This document shows positions 17,774-27,441 of a stretch of DNA of 62,649 bases, piece after piece. The notes under the pieces are model-generated. The model did not search any database, was not told the DNA's origin, and saw only the letters and a list, made by a program, of their open reading frames with translations. Position 1 is the first letter of the stretch. Each line of letters begins with the position of its first letter. The position numbers were made by a program, and so were the translations under genes. Origin of the DNA: an uncultured bacterium (GTDB lineage: Bacteria > Krumholzibacteriota > Krumholzibacteriia > LZORAL124-64-63); NCBI GenBank assembly GCA_937910695.1, contig CALEMW010000160.1:1-62649 (forward strand), in the 5' to 3' direction.

Positions 17774-18541
17774 TTGAAACACGTATCCTGGACCATTCGT
17801 CGGTTTTCCCCTCTCTCCGCCCTGCTCCTGGCTGGAGTCATGGCTGGGTGCGGATCTTCCAATCCCCACCCGACGGGCAGCTATGAACGAGCCCTTGTCT
17901 ACCGTGATGCCGGCAAGCACCAGGAAGCCGCCGATGCCTTCGGACTCTTCCTGCGACGGAGCCCGGCCGACAGCCTGGCGGCTCAGGCCCAGTTCGAAAA
18001 GGCGAAGAGCTACATGGCGTTGAAGGAGTATCCCATGGCGGGGGTGGAGTACCAGATCCTCCGCCAGGAATACCCGACAAGCCCTCTGGTGGAGGAGGCC
18101 ATGTTCCAGGAATGCGAATCGTACTTCCTGCAGGTCGGCCGCACCGAACGCGATATGACTCCCGGCTTCGAGGCTCGTGACCGCTACTTGTCCTTCCTGC
18201 GCACATATCCCATGTCGCCGTGGCGGCCTGCTGTTGAAGAGAGACTTGTGCTGATCAGCGATATGGTGGTGAACAAGCAGATGAAGGTCATCGATCTTTA
18301 CCGCCGCATGAAGAAGCACGAGTCCGTGGCCATCACTCTGGATCGACTCATCGAGTCGGAGCGGAAGACCAATCTGCGCGACCTCCTTTTCTGGGAGCGA
18401 GCCAAGGCCGCGGAGCGGCTCGAAGATGCCGAGGGCGCAGCCCAGAACCTGGAGCGGTTGATCGCGGAACATCCCGAGAGCGCCTTCGCCCCGCGGGCGC
18501 AGGCCCGGCTCGAGCGCCTGCGGTCCTCCGGCGGGGCATGA
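17774..18541 (+). CDS. bamD: BamD-like outer-membrane assembly lipoprotein
   Basis: A 255-residue lipoprotein with signal peptide and lipobox VMAGC (lipidated Cys26), then TPR-type repeats: SYERALVYRDAGKHQEAADAF, AQFEKAKSYMALKEYPMAGVEY, EEAMFQECESYF. This is the BamD/ComL layout, the lipoprotein that works with BamA in inserting beta-barrels; bamA lies at 31333. TTG start with AAGGAG ten bases upstream. The second half is less conserved, so a related TPR lipoprotein cannot be excluded. Confidence 0.82.
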   Translation: MKHVSWTIRRFSPLSALLLAGVMAGCGSSNPHPTGSYERALVYRDAGKHQEAADAFGLFLRRSPADSLAAQAQFEKAKSYMALKEYPMAGVEYQILRQEYPTSPLVEEAMFQECESYFLQVGRTERDMTPGFEARDRYLSFLRTYPMSPWRPAVEERLVLISDMVVNKQMKVIDLYRRMKKHESVAITLDRLIESERKTNLRDLLFWERAKAAERLEDAEGAAQNLERLIAEHPESAFAPRAQARLERLRSSGGA

Positions 18542-19137
18542 TCCGCGCCCTCTTCGGCGGATCCTTCGACCCCGTCCATCGGGGACATCGACACATGGTC
18601 GGCGAGCTTCTCGAACGGGGGCTCGCCGACGTCGTTCATGTGGCCCCTGCTTGGCGATCGCCCTTCAAGGACGGCACCGGGGCTTCGCCGCATCACCGCC
18701 TGGCCATGCTGAGGCTCGCCTTTGCCGATCTCGACGGCGTGACCATCGAGGATCTGGAAGTCGTTCGCGGCGGGGCCAGCTTCACCGTGGACACCCTGCG
18801 TGCTTTGCGGGTGCAGCATCCCGACGCCAAGTGGCGCCTCGTCTTGGGTGCCGACGCGGCATCCGGTCTCGCCGACTGGCGCGAGGTCGGGGAGCTTCTC
18901 GACATGGCGGATCTCATCGTATTCCCCCGCGACGGGCGCCAACCGAACCTCGCGATCTACGGCACTGATGCGACGGTCGTGGAGGGGTTTGCCGACGAGG
19001 AATCTTCGACGGACATCCGCGCAGCTCTCGAAGCGGGCGAAGTCCCGGAAGCCCGTCTGTCTGCCGGGGTGGTCAACTATATCCGCCGTCACCGTCTCTA
19101 CGGTCTCGGCGAAAGCGGAGGTCCAGCGTGTCCCTGA
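18538..19137 (+). CDS. nadD: Nicotinate-nucleotide adenylyltransferase
   Basis: A 199-residue NadD, which adenylates nicotinate mononucleotide in NAD synthesis. GGSFDPVHRGH (7-17) is the nucleotidyltransferase HxGH motif, and ESSTDIRAALEAGE is the C-terminal ISSTxIR motif that binds ATP. Length typical. It starts in the ATGA overlap with bamD, and polA begins inside its last codons. NadB of the same pathway is at 40460. Confidence 0.93.
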   Translation: MIRALFGGSFDPVHRGHRHMVGELLERGLADVVHVAPAWRSPFKDGTGASPHHRLAMLRLAFADLDGVTIEDLEVVRGGASFTVDTLRALRVQHPDAKWRLVLGADAASGLADWREVGELLDMADLIVFPRDGRQPNLAIYGTDATVVEGFADEESSTDIRAALEAGEVPEARLSAGVVNYIRRHRLYGLGESGGPACP

Positions 19138-21911
19138 TTCTCGTCGACGGCTCGGCGCTGTTCTACCGAGCCCACTTCGCTTTCGCCAACCGGCCCCTGG
19201 TCGCTCCCGGCGGGGAGACGACGTCGGTGGCCTATGGTTTCTTCTCCAGTATTCTGCGCCTCATCGAAACCCATGGTCCGTCCCATCTCGCGGTGGTGTT
19301 CGACCGCAAGGGCAAGGTCTTCCGCCACGAGATGTATCCCGAGTACAAGGCGCAACGCAAGCCCATGCCCGAAGAGCTGTCCTCGCAGCTGCCGTTGCTC
19401 CATGAGTTGCTGGCCGCCTGGGGGATCCCCGTGTTCGACCGCGAAGGTTATGAGGCGGACGACGTGATGGCAACCATGGCGCGGATGTCAGAGGGCAGGG
19501 TCGACCGGGTCTGGTTCTATACGGGCGACAAGGATTTCATGCAGCTGCTCGATGCACGCACGGGGATGCTCAAGCCGGGCAAACGGGGCAGCGAGCTCAC
19601 CGAATTCACCGCAGCCGATGTCCGGCGCGAATACGGTCTGGAGCCGGCGGAACTCATCGATGTCTTCGCCTTATCCGGGGACGCCAGCGACAACATTCCC
19701 GGTGCTCCTGGGGTGGGGCCCAAAACCGCCCTCAAACTCATCAAGACCTTCGGCAGCCTCGACCAGTTGCTCGAGCATCTCGATGCCGACACTTTGACCG
19801 CCCGCATGAAACTCGTTCTGGCTGAACACCGTGATCAGGTGCTGCTCTCTCGACGCTTGTTCACCATCGTCGACGATATCCCCATGGATGTGGACTGGAA
19901 CTCCATACGAACCGTCCTGCCGGTGGGCGAGGAGGTCACCTCGCGCCTCGCCGCTCTGGGTCTGCGCAACGTGCTGGCGCAGATCAACCGCCTGGCGGCG
20001 CGTTTCGACTCTCCAGTGGCGGCTGCACTCTTGCCAGCCGACGTTGCCCAGCCCGTGGATCGATGGGACGGCGCCGTCCGAGGGTACCGGCTGGTGAGCA
20101 ACCCCGCCGAATTGCGGGCCTGGTTGGCCGCCCAGCCTCAGAACGCCCCCCTCGCCGTCGATACGGAAACCGATGATCTGCGCCCTGATCGGGCGCGGCT
20201 GGTCGGCGTTTCGCTCTGCGCGGAACCCGGCGACGCCGTCTATGTGCCCATCCTGACCCGCGCGGGGGATGCCCAGGGCAGCCTCTTCGCCGGCGACGGC
20301 GAGGTCGACCGTCTCGCTGAGTTCCGTTCCGTGCTCGGACCGGTTTTGGCCGATCCGCAACGCATGAAGGTGGGCCAGAACATCAAGTACGACGAATGGA
20401 TCCTCGAGCGGCACGGGTTATCCCTCTCCGGCCCGCGCTTCGATACGATGCTCGCGGCCTATGTGCTCGATCCTGGCCGTCTGCGTTTCGGCCTCGACGC
20501 CCTCGCCATGGACCTGCTGGGCCATGAAACGATTCCCTATGCCGACCTGTTCGAAAGCGGCGACCGTACCAAGGACATCCTCTCTGTGCCTCTGGAGCGT
20601 CTCGCGGTCTACGCGGCGGAAGATGCCGAGATCACTTTGCGCCTCCGCAACATCTTCGAATCCGAACTCGGCGCCGAACCTGAACTGCAGGCACTGTTTG
20701 CCGAAATGGAGATTCCGCTGTCCCGAGTCCTATTCCGCATGGAGCGCCACGGGATCAAAGTGGATCAGGAAGTTCTGGACGAACTCCATGTCCGTTTCGG
20801 CGCGGAAATGGAGGATCTCGAACGCCGCAGCCACGAGGCGGCCGGCAAGGAGTTCAATGTCCAGAGCCCTCGGCAGCTCGCCACTGTTCTGTTTGAAGAT
20901 CTGGGTCTCAAGCCCACCAAGAAAACAGCCACCGTATGGAGCACCGATGTTTCGGTTCTCGAGGCGCTGGTCGGCCGTCACCCCCTGGTCGAGCTCATTC
21001 TCGAGCACAGGCAACTGGCTAAATTGCAAGGCACCTACGTCGAAAGCCTGAAGTCACTTGTGAATGAGCAAAGCGGCCTCGTCCACACCTCGTTCAACCA
21101 GGCGGTCGCCGCCACGGGGCGATTGTCCAGCTCCGACCCGAACCTCCAGAACATACCGATCCGATCCGAAAACGGCAGGCAGATCCGCCGCGCGTTTGTG
21201 CCCCGACGGCCCGGCAGTGTGTTCCTCTCGGCGGATTATTCGCAGGTGGAACTCCGCCTGCTCGCGCATCTCTCCGGTGATGAGAAGCTCATTGCCACGT
21301 TCCGCGATGGTGGCGATGTGCATCGTCGTACCGCCGCGCTCATCAACGGCGTCGAGTTCGACGATGTGACGGCGGACATGCGTTCCAACGCCAAAGCCAT
21401 CAATTTCGGTGTGATCTACGGTATGGGGGCGAGGGCGCTGGCCAGACAGATCGGCGTATCGGTGCGTGAGGCCACCGCTTTCATCGACGGCTACTTCCGC
21501 ACATACCCAGGTGTGAAGGATTTCATCGACAACGTCCGCACCAAAGCCCGCGAGACCGGTGTGTCGACGACCCTCCTCGGGCGTCGGCGTCCGTTGCCGG
21601 ACATTCTCTCGGACAACAACCGACTGCGCAGTTTTTCCGAGCGGATCGCCGTGAACACGCCTATCCAGGGCACCGCCGCCGATCTGATCAAGCTGGCGAT
21701 GCTACGAGTCGATGCGGAATTGCGGGACCGGAACCTGGAGTCGCTTTTGCTGCTCCAGGTCCACGACGAGCTCCTGTTGGAGGTGCCGGCCGGCGAACTG
21801 GACGCCGTGACAATCCTGGTGCGCGAGGCCATGGAGGGTGTGGCCGAACTTGCCGTGCCACTGACGGTGGACATTCATACCGGCGCCAATTGGGCGGACG
21901 CACATGGGTGA
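19128..21911 (+). CDS. polA: DNA polymerase I
   Basis: A 927-residue PolA with all three domains. The 5' nuclease domain (about 1-290) starts LILVDGSALFYRAHFAF. The 3'-5' exonuclease (about 320-500) keeps DTETD (near 345), GQNIKYD and YAAEDAEITL, so proofreading looks intact. The polymerase domain has motif A DYSQVELRLLAHLSGD (near 703), motif B RSNAKAINFGVIYGMG and motif C LQVHDELLLEVP (near 878). GTG start preceded by GGAGGT, overlapping the nadD stop. coaE follows in an overlap. Confidence 0.97.
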   Translation: MSLILVDGSALFYRAHFAFANRPLVAPGGETTSVAYGFFSSILRLIETHGPSHLAVVFDRKGKVFRHEMYPEYKAQRKPMPEELSSQLPLLHELLAAWGIPVFDREGYEADDVMATMARMSEGRVDRVWFYTGDKDFMQLLDARTGMLKPGKRGSELTEFTAADVRREYGLEPAELIDVFALSGDASDNIPGAPGVGPKTALKLIKTFGSLDQLLEHLDADTLTARMKLVLAEHRDQVLLSRRLFTIVDDIPMDVDWNSIRTVLPVGEEVTSRLAALGLRNVLAQINRLAARFDSPVAAALLPADVAQPVDRWDGAVRGYRLVSNPAELRAWLAAQPQNAPLAVDTETDDLRPDRARLVGVSLCAEPGDAVYVPILTRAGDAQGSLFAGDGEVDRLAEFRSVLGPVLADPQRMKVGQNIKYDEWILERHGLSLSGPRFDTMLAAYVLDPGRLRFGLDALAMDLLGHETIPYADLFESGDRTKDILSVPLERLAVYAAEDAEITLRLRNIFESELGAEPELQALFAEMEIPLSRVLFRMERHGIKVDQEVLDELHVRFGAEMEDLERRSHEAAGKEFNVQSPRQLATVLFEDLGLKPTKKTATVWSTDVSVLEALVGRHPLVELILEHRQLAKLQGTYVESLKSLVNEQSGLVHTSFNQAVAATGRLSSSDPNLQNIPIRSENGRQIRRAFVPRRPGSVFLSADYSQVELRLLAHLSGDEKLIATFRDGGDVHRRTAALINGVEFDDVTADMRSNAKAINFGVIYGMGARALARQIGVSVREATAFIDGYFRTYPGVKDFIDNVRTKARETGVSTTLLGRRRPLPDILSDNNRLRSFSERIAVNTPIQGTAADLIKLAMLRVDAELRDRNLESLLLLQVHDELLLEVPAGELDAVTILVREAMEGVAELAVPLTVDIHTGANWADAHG

Positions 21912-22530
21912 TCCACGCTCCATGCCGGTCTGGGCAGTCACCGGCCCCATTGGCGGCGGCAAGTCGCTGGCGGTCGCCGAGCTCGCCGTTCTCGGCGCAG
22001 CGATCATCGACGCCGACGCCGAAGGTCACGAGCTCCTCCGCGAGCAGCACATCAGCGCAGCCATCGCGGAGCAATTCGGCCAGGAGGTCATGGTGGGCGG
22101 GGCGGTGGACCGCTCCGCTCTGGGCCGGCTCGTGTTCGCCGACCCCGAGGCCCTGGCCCGCCTGAACGCCTTGGTCCACTCCCGCCTCAGCAGACGGATC
22201 GCCGAAAAACTGCAGGCTTTGGCAGGGGCCGAGTCCCGACCATGCCTTGCGGTGGTCGAGGCAGCCGTGTACTTTCTGCTTCCGTCGTTCGGAGAGGTGG
22301 ATCTCGTGATCTGCGTGACGGCCTCCGAGGACGCTCGTCGCAAACGGCTCGTCGCTTCCGGTCGTTTCGACGTTGAGACAGCGTCCGCTCGGGTCGCGGC
22401 TCAGCGTCCGCTGTTGCACGATTGGATCCGCTCCGATATCGTCCTGCACAACGACGGCACCGCCGCCGAACTCCGACGTACGATCCATGATCTTTACCGC
22501 GACCGCATCCGGTGGAAAGAAGCCCCATGA
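21904..22530 (+). CDS. coaE: Dephospho-CoA kinase
   Basis: A 208-residue P-loop kinase for the last step of CoA synthesis. The Walker A is GPIGGGKS (14-21), followed by the AAIIDADAEGHELL motif. The C-terminal RLVASGRFDVETASARVAAQ resembles the family's lid region. The ATG at 21904 overlaps the polA 3' end; an internal ATG (residue 7) would also give a normal protein. Its stop overlaps the prfB start. Confidence 0.9.
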   Translation: MGDPRSMPVWAVTGPIGGGKSLAVAELAVLGAAIIDADAEGHELLREQHISAAIAEQFGQEVMVGGAVDRSALGRLVFADPEALARLNALVHSRLSRRIAEKLQALAGAESRPCLAVVEAAVYFLLPSFGEVDLVICVTASEDARRKRLVASGRFDVETASARVAAQRPLLHDWIRSDIVLHNDGTAAELRRTIHDLYRDRIRWKEAP

Positions 22531-23634
22531 AGGAACGCCTCGACACCCTCGCCGCACAGCGTCTGCGCCTTCAACAGCTCAAGGAGGGTCTTTGACCTCC
22601 CCGTACTGATCGAGGAGTTCAACCGCCTTCAGGCCCGACAAGGCGAACCCGAGTTCTGGAACGACCGTGAGGCCGCCGACGTCGTTCACAAACGTGTCCG
22701 GGGCTTGAAGCAGTGGCTCGATCCCATCGCCTCCATCGAGGCGCTGTGCGACGACCTGGACGTCCTCGCCGAACTTGTGGGCGAACAGGACGATGCCGAG
22801 ACACTCGTGGAGATCGATGACGGTCTGCTGAAGCTCGCCCGCTCCCTCGACCGCCTAGAGTCCCAGTTTCTGCTCAGCGGTCCGGACGACGCCCGCGGCG
22901 CCCTGCTCGAGATCCACCCCGGCGCCGGGGGGACCGACAGTCAGGACTGGGCGGAGATGCTCCTGCGCATGTATGCACGCTTTCTAGAGCGTGGCGACAT
23001 GAGCTTCACCATGAACGACCTGCAGCCGGGGGATGAGGCTGGCATCAAGAGTGCGACCTTCGAGATCAAGAGCGACTTCGCCTTCGGCTATCTCAAGAGC
23101 GAGACCGGTGTGCACCGACTCGTTCGCATCTCGCCCTTCGACGCCCAGAGCCGACGTCACACGGCCTTCGCTTCGGTGTACGTCTACCCGCTGATCGAGG
23201 ACGAGATCGAAATCGAGATCGACGAGGCCGACCTGCGCATGGACACCTACCGTGCCAGCGGCGCCGGCGGTCAGCACGTCAACAAGACCGACAGCGCCGT
23301 CAGGCTGACCCACATGCCGTCCGGATTCGTCGTGCAATGCCAGAATGAGCGTTCGCAGCTGCGGAATCGAGAAAGCGCCTTGAAGATGCTGAGGGCCAAG
23401 CTCTATCTGAAGGCGGCCCTCGAGGAGCGCGCCAAGCGCGACGCCATCGCCGGTGACAAGATGGAGATCGCCTGGGGCAGTCAGATCCGCTCCTACGTGC
23501 TGCATCCCTACACCAAGGTGAAGGACCACCGCACCGACCATGAAACGGGAAACATCCAGGCCGTCCTCGACGGCGACCTGGACGGCTTCATCGACGCCTA
23601 TCTGCGCCAGACGAGCCAGGCCGCGAGCCAGTAG
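22527..23634 (+). CDS. prfB: Peptide chain release factor 2, programmed +1 frameshift
   Basis: RF2, which ends translation at UGA and UAA. Frame 0 runs from the ATG at 22527 to an in-frame TGA at 22593-22595. Shifting +1 at CTT-TGA-C (resume at 22594) gives a 368-residue protein. The site has an internal Shine-Dalgarno-like AAGGAGG just before CTT, as in the classic autoregulatory RF2 frameshift: scarce RF2 favours shifting and more RF2. Downstream are the RF2 recognition tripeptide SPF (202-204) and the catalytic GGQ (247-249). The CDS is join(22527..22592,22594..23634). It overlaps coaE. Confidence 0.95.
22581..22596 (+). promoter_or_regulatory. RF2 recoding site
   Basis: AAGGAGG, two spacer bases, CTT, TGA and C. 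All elements of the known prfB frameshift signal are present: upstream SD mimic, slippery CTT, poor-context UGA followed by C. Confidence 0.93.
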
Positions 23635-23656
23635 CGAACGATCGAGGAGAACCGAC

Positions 23657-25177
23657 GTGTCCACGAACGAACAGAACGACGACGCCACTCAGCAGGACGC
23701 CGCCACGCGTCACCGGCTGATCGAGGAACGCCTGCGCAAGCTCGAGGAGATCCGCGCCACGCGGAATCCCTATCCGCACAGCTACACGCGTACCCACACC
23801 AGCGTCGAGCTGCACGAGCAGGAAGCGGATCTGGTCGCCGCCAAGGCGACGGTGCGGATCGCCGGCCGCGTGATGACCAAGCGCAAGGCGGGCAAGACCA
23901 TGTTCCTGCCCCTCTACGACGGGCCGGGCAAGATTCAGATCTACGCCAAGAAGGACATCCTCGGCGACGAGGACTTCGAGTTCTTCAAGAAGATGATCGA
24001 CACCGGCGACATCATCGGGGTCGAAGGCACGTTGTTCCGCACGCGTACCGACGAGCTCACCGTCGAGGTGCACGGCTACGAGCTGCTGACCAAATCGCTG
24101 CGTCCGCTGCCCGAGAAGTTCCACGAGATGAGCCTGGAACTCAAGTGCCGCAAGCGCTACCTGGACCTGATCATGAACCTCGAGACCCGCGAGCGTTTTC
24201 GCAAGCGGTCCCAGGTCCTCGACATGATCCGCCGTTTCCTGGTCGACGAGGATTTCCTCGAGGTAGAGACGCCCGTCCTGCAGCCCCTGTACGGCGGCGC
24301 CACGGCGCGTCCGTTCAAAACCCACCACAACGCCCTGGACCAGACCCTCTACCTGCGCATCGCCGACGAGCTCTACCTCAAGCGGCTGATCGTGGGCGGG
24401 TTCGAAAAGGTCTTCGAATTCTGCAAGGATTTCCGCAACGAGGGCATGGACCGCACCCACAATCCCGAGTTCACGATGATGGAGTGCTACGCCGCCTACT
24501 GGGACTACAACGGCATGATGGATCTGGTCGAGCGCATGATGATGAAGCTGGTCGACCGCTTCGGCGATGAAGGCAGGATCACCTACGGCGAGTATGAACT
24601 CGACTTCTCCAACGGTTTCCGCCGCCTGCGTTTTCTCGACGGCATCAAGGAGGAGACCGGCGTGGATTTCGCATCGCTCGACGACGACCAGGTCGTCGCC
24701 GAGGCGAAGAAGCTGGGCGTGACGATCCTCAAGGGCATGGGCCGAGACAAGATCCTCGATGAGGTCTTCGGCACGTTCGTCGAACCCAAGCTGATCCAGC
24801 CGACCTTCGTACTCGATCATCCGGTGGAACTGTCGCCTCTGGCGAAGTGGCACCGCGAGGACGAAGGCCTGGTCGAGCGCTTCGAGGGGTTCATTGCCGG
24901 TTTCGAAATCTGCAATTCGTTCTCTGAACTCAACGACCCCCAGGTGCAGCGCGAACGTTTCATGGCACAGATGGATCTCAAGGCCAAGGGCGATGAAGAG
25001 GCACAGGTCCTCGACGAGGATTTCCTCGAGGCCCTCGAGACGGGCATGCCGCCCACCGGTGGTCTGGGCATGGGACTCGACCGTCTCGTCATGCTTTTTA
25101 CGGACTGCAACTCCATCCGCGACGTGCTTCTCTTCCCGGCCATGCGTCCGGAGGAAAGCCAGGGAGGACTCGACTAG
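23657..25177 (+). CDS. lysS: Lysyl-tRNA synthetase, class II
   Basis: A 506-residue LysRS. The N-terminal OB-fold anticodon-binding domain includes IAGRVMTKRKAGKTMFL. The catalytic domain has motif 2 FRNEGMDRTHNPEFTMMECY and motif 3 GLGMGLDRLVMLF. The full-length anticodon domain separates it from the EF-P lysyltransferase EpmA, which lacks it. GTG start at 23657 with CGAGGAGA upstream; the frame is open into prfB but those residues are not family-like. The stop codon abuts the next GTG. Confidence 0.95.
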   Translation: MSTNEQNDDATQQDAATRHRLIEERLRKLEEIRATRNPYPHSYTRTHTSVELHEQEADLVAAKATVRIAGRVMTKRKAGKTMFLPLYDGPGKIQIYAKKDILGDEDFEFFKKMIDTGDIIGVEGTLFRTRTDELTVEVHGYELLTKSLRPLPEKFHEMSLELKCRKRYLDLIMNLETRERFRKRSQVLDMIRRFLVDEDFLEVETPVLQPLYGGATARPFKTHHNALDQTLYLRIADELYLKRLIVGGFEKVFEFCKDFRNEGMDRTHNPEFTMMECYAAYWDYNGMMDLVERMMMKLVDRFGDEGRITYGEYELDFSNGFRRLRFLDGIKEETGVDFASLDDDQVVAEAKKLGVTILKGMGRDKILDEVFGTFVEPKLIQPTFVLDHPVELSPLAKWHREDEGLVERFEGFIAGFEICNSFSELNDPQVQRERFMAQMDLKAKGDEEAQVLDEDFLEALETGMPPTGGLGMGLDRLVMLFTDCNSIRDVLLFPAMRPEESQGGLD

Positions 25178-26431
25178 GTGCGCTTCGCTGCCTACATCGC
25201 CTCTCGTTATCTGCGTAGCCGCGGCAAATCCCGGCTGCTGAGCCGCGTTACGGTCATCGCGATCGTGGGCATCACCCTTGGCGTCACGGTCCTGGACCTG
25301 ACCTTGGCCATCATGAACGGCCTGCACGACGAACTGCGCAGCACGTTCGTGGACAACATGCCCATGATCACGGTCCTGACCAGCAAGCCCGAAGGGTTTC
25401 GCGACCTCGGCGACACCATGGACCGCATCGGTGCGGTCGAGGGCGTGACCGGCGTGGCGCCCTTCGTGCGGCAGGAAGTCGTGATCACCTCGCGGACGGT
25501 GGGTACCCAGGCCCAGCACAGGGCGGCGGTGGTCTGGGGTATCGAACCCGACCTCCAGGAAACTGTGACTCCTCTGCGCCGCATGCTCTTCCCCTCGGAG
25601 CGATCGCTCACCGTTCTGCGGGGGGAAGGCGACGGCACGCCGGGTGTGGTCCTCGGTGCGGAATTGGCTGCATCGCTCTACGCCGGACTCGGCGACACCA
25701 TCGTGCTGACCGCTCCTAAAGGGGAGCTGTCCCTCGACGAGCTAGAGGCCGAGAGCCGTCGCTTCGTCGTGGGCGGTTTTCTTGAGACGGGCCTTTACGA
25801 TTTCGACGCCCGCTTCTGCTACATGCCCATCGACGAGGCCCGCAGCTTCTTCGGCTACCCGAAGGACGGGGCTCTGGCTGTGGGCGTCCGCGTGGCCGAC
25901 ATGATGACCGCCCCGGCGGTGGCCCAGGAAATCGAAAAGACCCTCGGTCCCTACGACCACCACTGCAACGACTGGATCGACCTGAACCAGAACCTCTTCC
26001 AGTGGGTCCGGCTCGAGAAGGTCATGATGTTCCTGCTGCTGGGGCTGGTGATCCTGGTGGCGGCCTTCAACATCATCGGCATTCTGACCATGATGGTCGG
26101 CGAACGCCGCCGCGAGATCGGCATCCTGCTGGCCATGGGGGCGCGACGACGCCAGATTCAGGCCATATTCCTGCTCGACGGTCTGGCCGTGGGCGCCGGC
26201 GGTACGGTCCTCGGCAGCATCCTCGGCTGGCTGGGGATCCTCTACCTGGAGAAGGTCGGCATCAAGCTGCCGGGCGACGTCTATTTCGTGGACCATGTTC
26301 CGGTCATCGCTCAGACCCTGGACTTCGTGATGGTGGCCGGAGCGGCCCTGCTGATCACACTCGGCGCAACGCTCCTGCCCAGTATCGAAGCCTCGCGGCT
26401 GCGGCCCATGGAGATCATCCGCTACACCTAG
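25178..26431 (+). CDS. lolC: Lipoprotein-releasing ABC permease (LolC/LolE type)
   Basis: A 417-residue FtsX/MacB-fold permease. One N-terminal helix (about 20-44, after ASRYLRSRGKSRLLSRVTVIAIVG) is followed by a large periplasmic domain (about 45-270) and three C-terminal helices around 283-305, 325-350 and 380-402. Between the helices is GERRREIGILLAMGARRRQI, the coupling-helix signature of this family. With LolD next door it should extract lipoproteins from the inner membrane. A single permease gene suggests a homodimer (LolF-like use). GTG start immediately after the lysS stop. Confidence 0.9.
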   Translation: MRFAAYIASRYLRSRGKSRLLSRVTVIAIVGITLGVTVLDLTLAIMNGLHDELRSTFVDNMPMITVLTSKPEGFRDLGDTMDRIGAVEGVTGVAPFVRQEVVITSRTVGTQAQHRAAVVWGIEPDLQETVTPLRRMLFPSERSLTVLRGEGDGTPGVVLGAELAASLYAGLGDTIVLTAPKGELSLDELEAESRRFVVGGFLETGLYDFDARFCYMPIDEARSFFGYPKDGALAVGVRVADMMTAPAVAQEIEKTLGPYDHHCNDWIDLNQNLFQWVRLEKVMMFLLLGLVILVAAFNIIGILTMMVGERRREIGILLAMGARRRQIQAIFLLDGLAVGAGGTVLGSILGWLGILYLEKVGIKLPGDVYFVDHVPVIAQTLDFVMVAGAALLITLGATLLPSIEASRLRPMEIIRYT

Positions 26432-26440
26432 AGGAGCGAT

Positions 26441-27133
26441 GTGACGCCTCTGCTCGAAGCCAGCGCTCTGTTTAAGGGATTTCCCCGTGGTGAGGGAGTC
26501 GTCGAAGTGCTCCACGACTGCGATCTCTCCCTCGCTGAAGGGGAGAGCGTGGCCATCATGGGACCGAGCGGATCTGGAAAGAGCACCCTGCTGAACGTCT
26601 TGACCGGGCTCGATCGTCCCGACGGCGGCCGTGTCGCCTGGCGGGGCACCGACCTGCTGAGCCTGAAGGCCGACCAGGTCAGCCGCTGGCGACGCGACGA
26701 ACTCGGGTTCATCTTCCAGTTCCATTTCCTGATGCCCGACCTCACGGCCCTGGAAAATCTTTTGGTGCCCGTTCGTCTGCGACGGACCCCGAATGCCGAT
26801 GATGTGGAGAGCGCCCGAACCCTCCTGGATCACATGGGACTCGCCGACCGGCGCGATCATCTCCCCGGTGAACTGTCGGGGGGGGAGCAGCAGCGCGTGG
26901 CGGTGGCCCGTGCGTTCATGAACGAACCCTCCCTGGTCATGGCCGACGAGCCCTTCGGCAACCTCGACAGGGACAAGGGTCTCGAACTGGCGGATCTGCT
27001 CTTCGAGCGGGCGCGGCGCCTGGGGGCCGGCCTGGTCGTCGTGACCCACGATCCCGGACTCGCCGCCAGGGCCGACCGGACTCTGGTACTGACTGACGGG
27101 CGACTGGCCGCCCGGGATGAGGTGCAGGCATGA
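26441..27133 (+). CDS. lolD: Lipoprotein-releasing ABC ATPase
   Basis: A 230-residue ABC ATPase: Walker A GPSGSGKST, Q-loop region FIFQFHFLMPDLTALEN (the LolD/MacB-type signature), signature LSGGEQQRVAVARA, Walker B LVMADEPFGNLD and the H-loop THD. Partner of the permease ending 9 bp upstream. GTG start with GAGGAG before it. The stop overlaps the next gene. Confidence 0.93.
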   Translation: MTPLLEASALFKGFPRGEGVVEVLHDCDLSLAEGESVAIMGPSGSGKSTLLNVLTGLDRPDGGRVAWRGTDLLSLKADQVSRWRRDELGFIFQFHFLMPDLTALENLLVPVRLRRTPNADDVESARTLLDHMGLADRRDHLPGELSGGEQQRVAVARAFMNEPSLVMADEPFGNLDRDKGLELADLLFERARRLGAGLVVVTHDPGLAARADRTLVLTDGRLAARDEVQA

Positions 27134-27441
27134 AACCATGTCCAAGTTGCGGATCCGAACTTGCCGTCCTGGCCGATCATGGCCGGTTGGGCTGCCCGGA
27201 CTGCTACCGACACTTTCATGGACAGCTTGCCGCGATCCTCTCGAAGTTCCACGGGAGCGACGCTCATGTCGGTATGATGCCCATCTCACGTTCTCCCGAG
27301 GTCCATTCCCGCCGCGAGATTGCGCGCTTTCGGTCCCTGATCGATCTGGCGGTGGAGCGTGAAGATTACGAGGAGGCGGCCCGTCTTCGCGATCAGATCG
27401 AGGACCTGATGCTGCAGCAGGCGAGGGAGGCTTCGTCATGA
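27130..27441 (+). CDS. mcsA: Short McsA-like zinc-finger/UVR protein
   Basis: A 103-residue protein with two CxxC pairs (CPSC at 4-7, CPDC near 22-25), enough for one zinc site, and a C-terminal UVR motif (about 66-93, with EREDYEEAARLRDQIEDL). In Firmicutes McsA has four CxxC pairs and activates the arginine kinase McsB; this one is about half that length and has lost one zinc module. The mcsB-like gene follows in an ATGA overlap and clpC after that, so the identity is supported by context. Confidence 0.82.
   Translation: MKPCPSCGSELAVLADHGRLGCPDCYRHFHGQLAAILSKFHGSDAHVGMMPISRSPEVHSRREIARFRSLIDLAVEREDYEEAARLRDQIEDLMLQQAREASS

Noticed and set aside
22593-22595. In-frame TGA making prfB look broken
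   Set aside because: It is the programmed frameshift site, not a mutation or sequencing error.
23588-25519. 643-codon minus-strand frame
   Set aside because: Shadow of lysS and the Lol permease; composition is His/Val/Asp-rich, typical of antisense translation.
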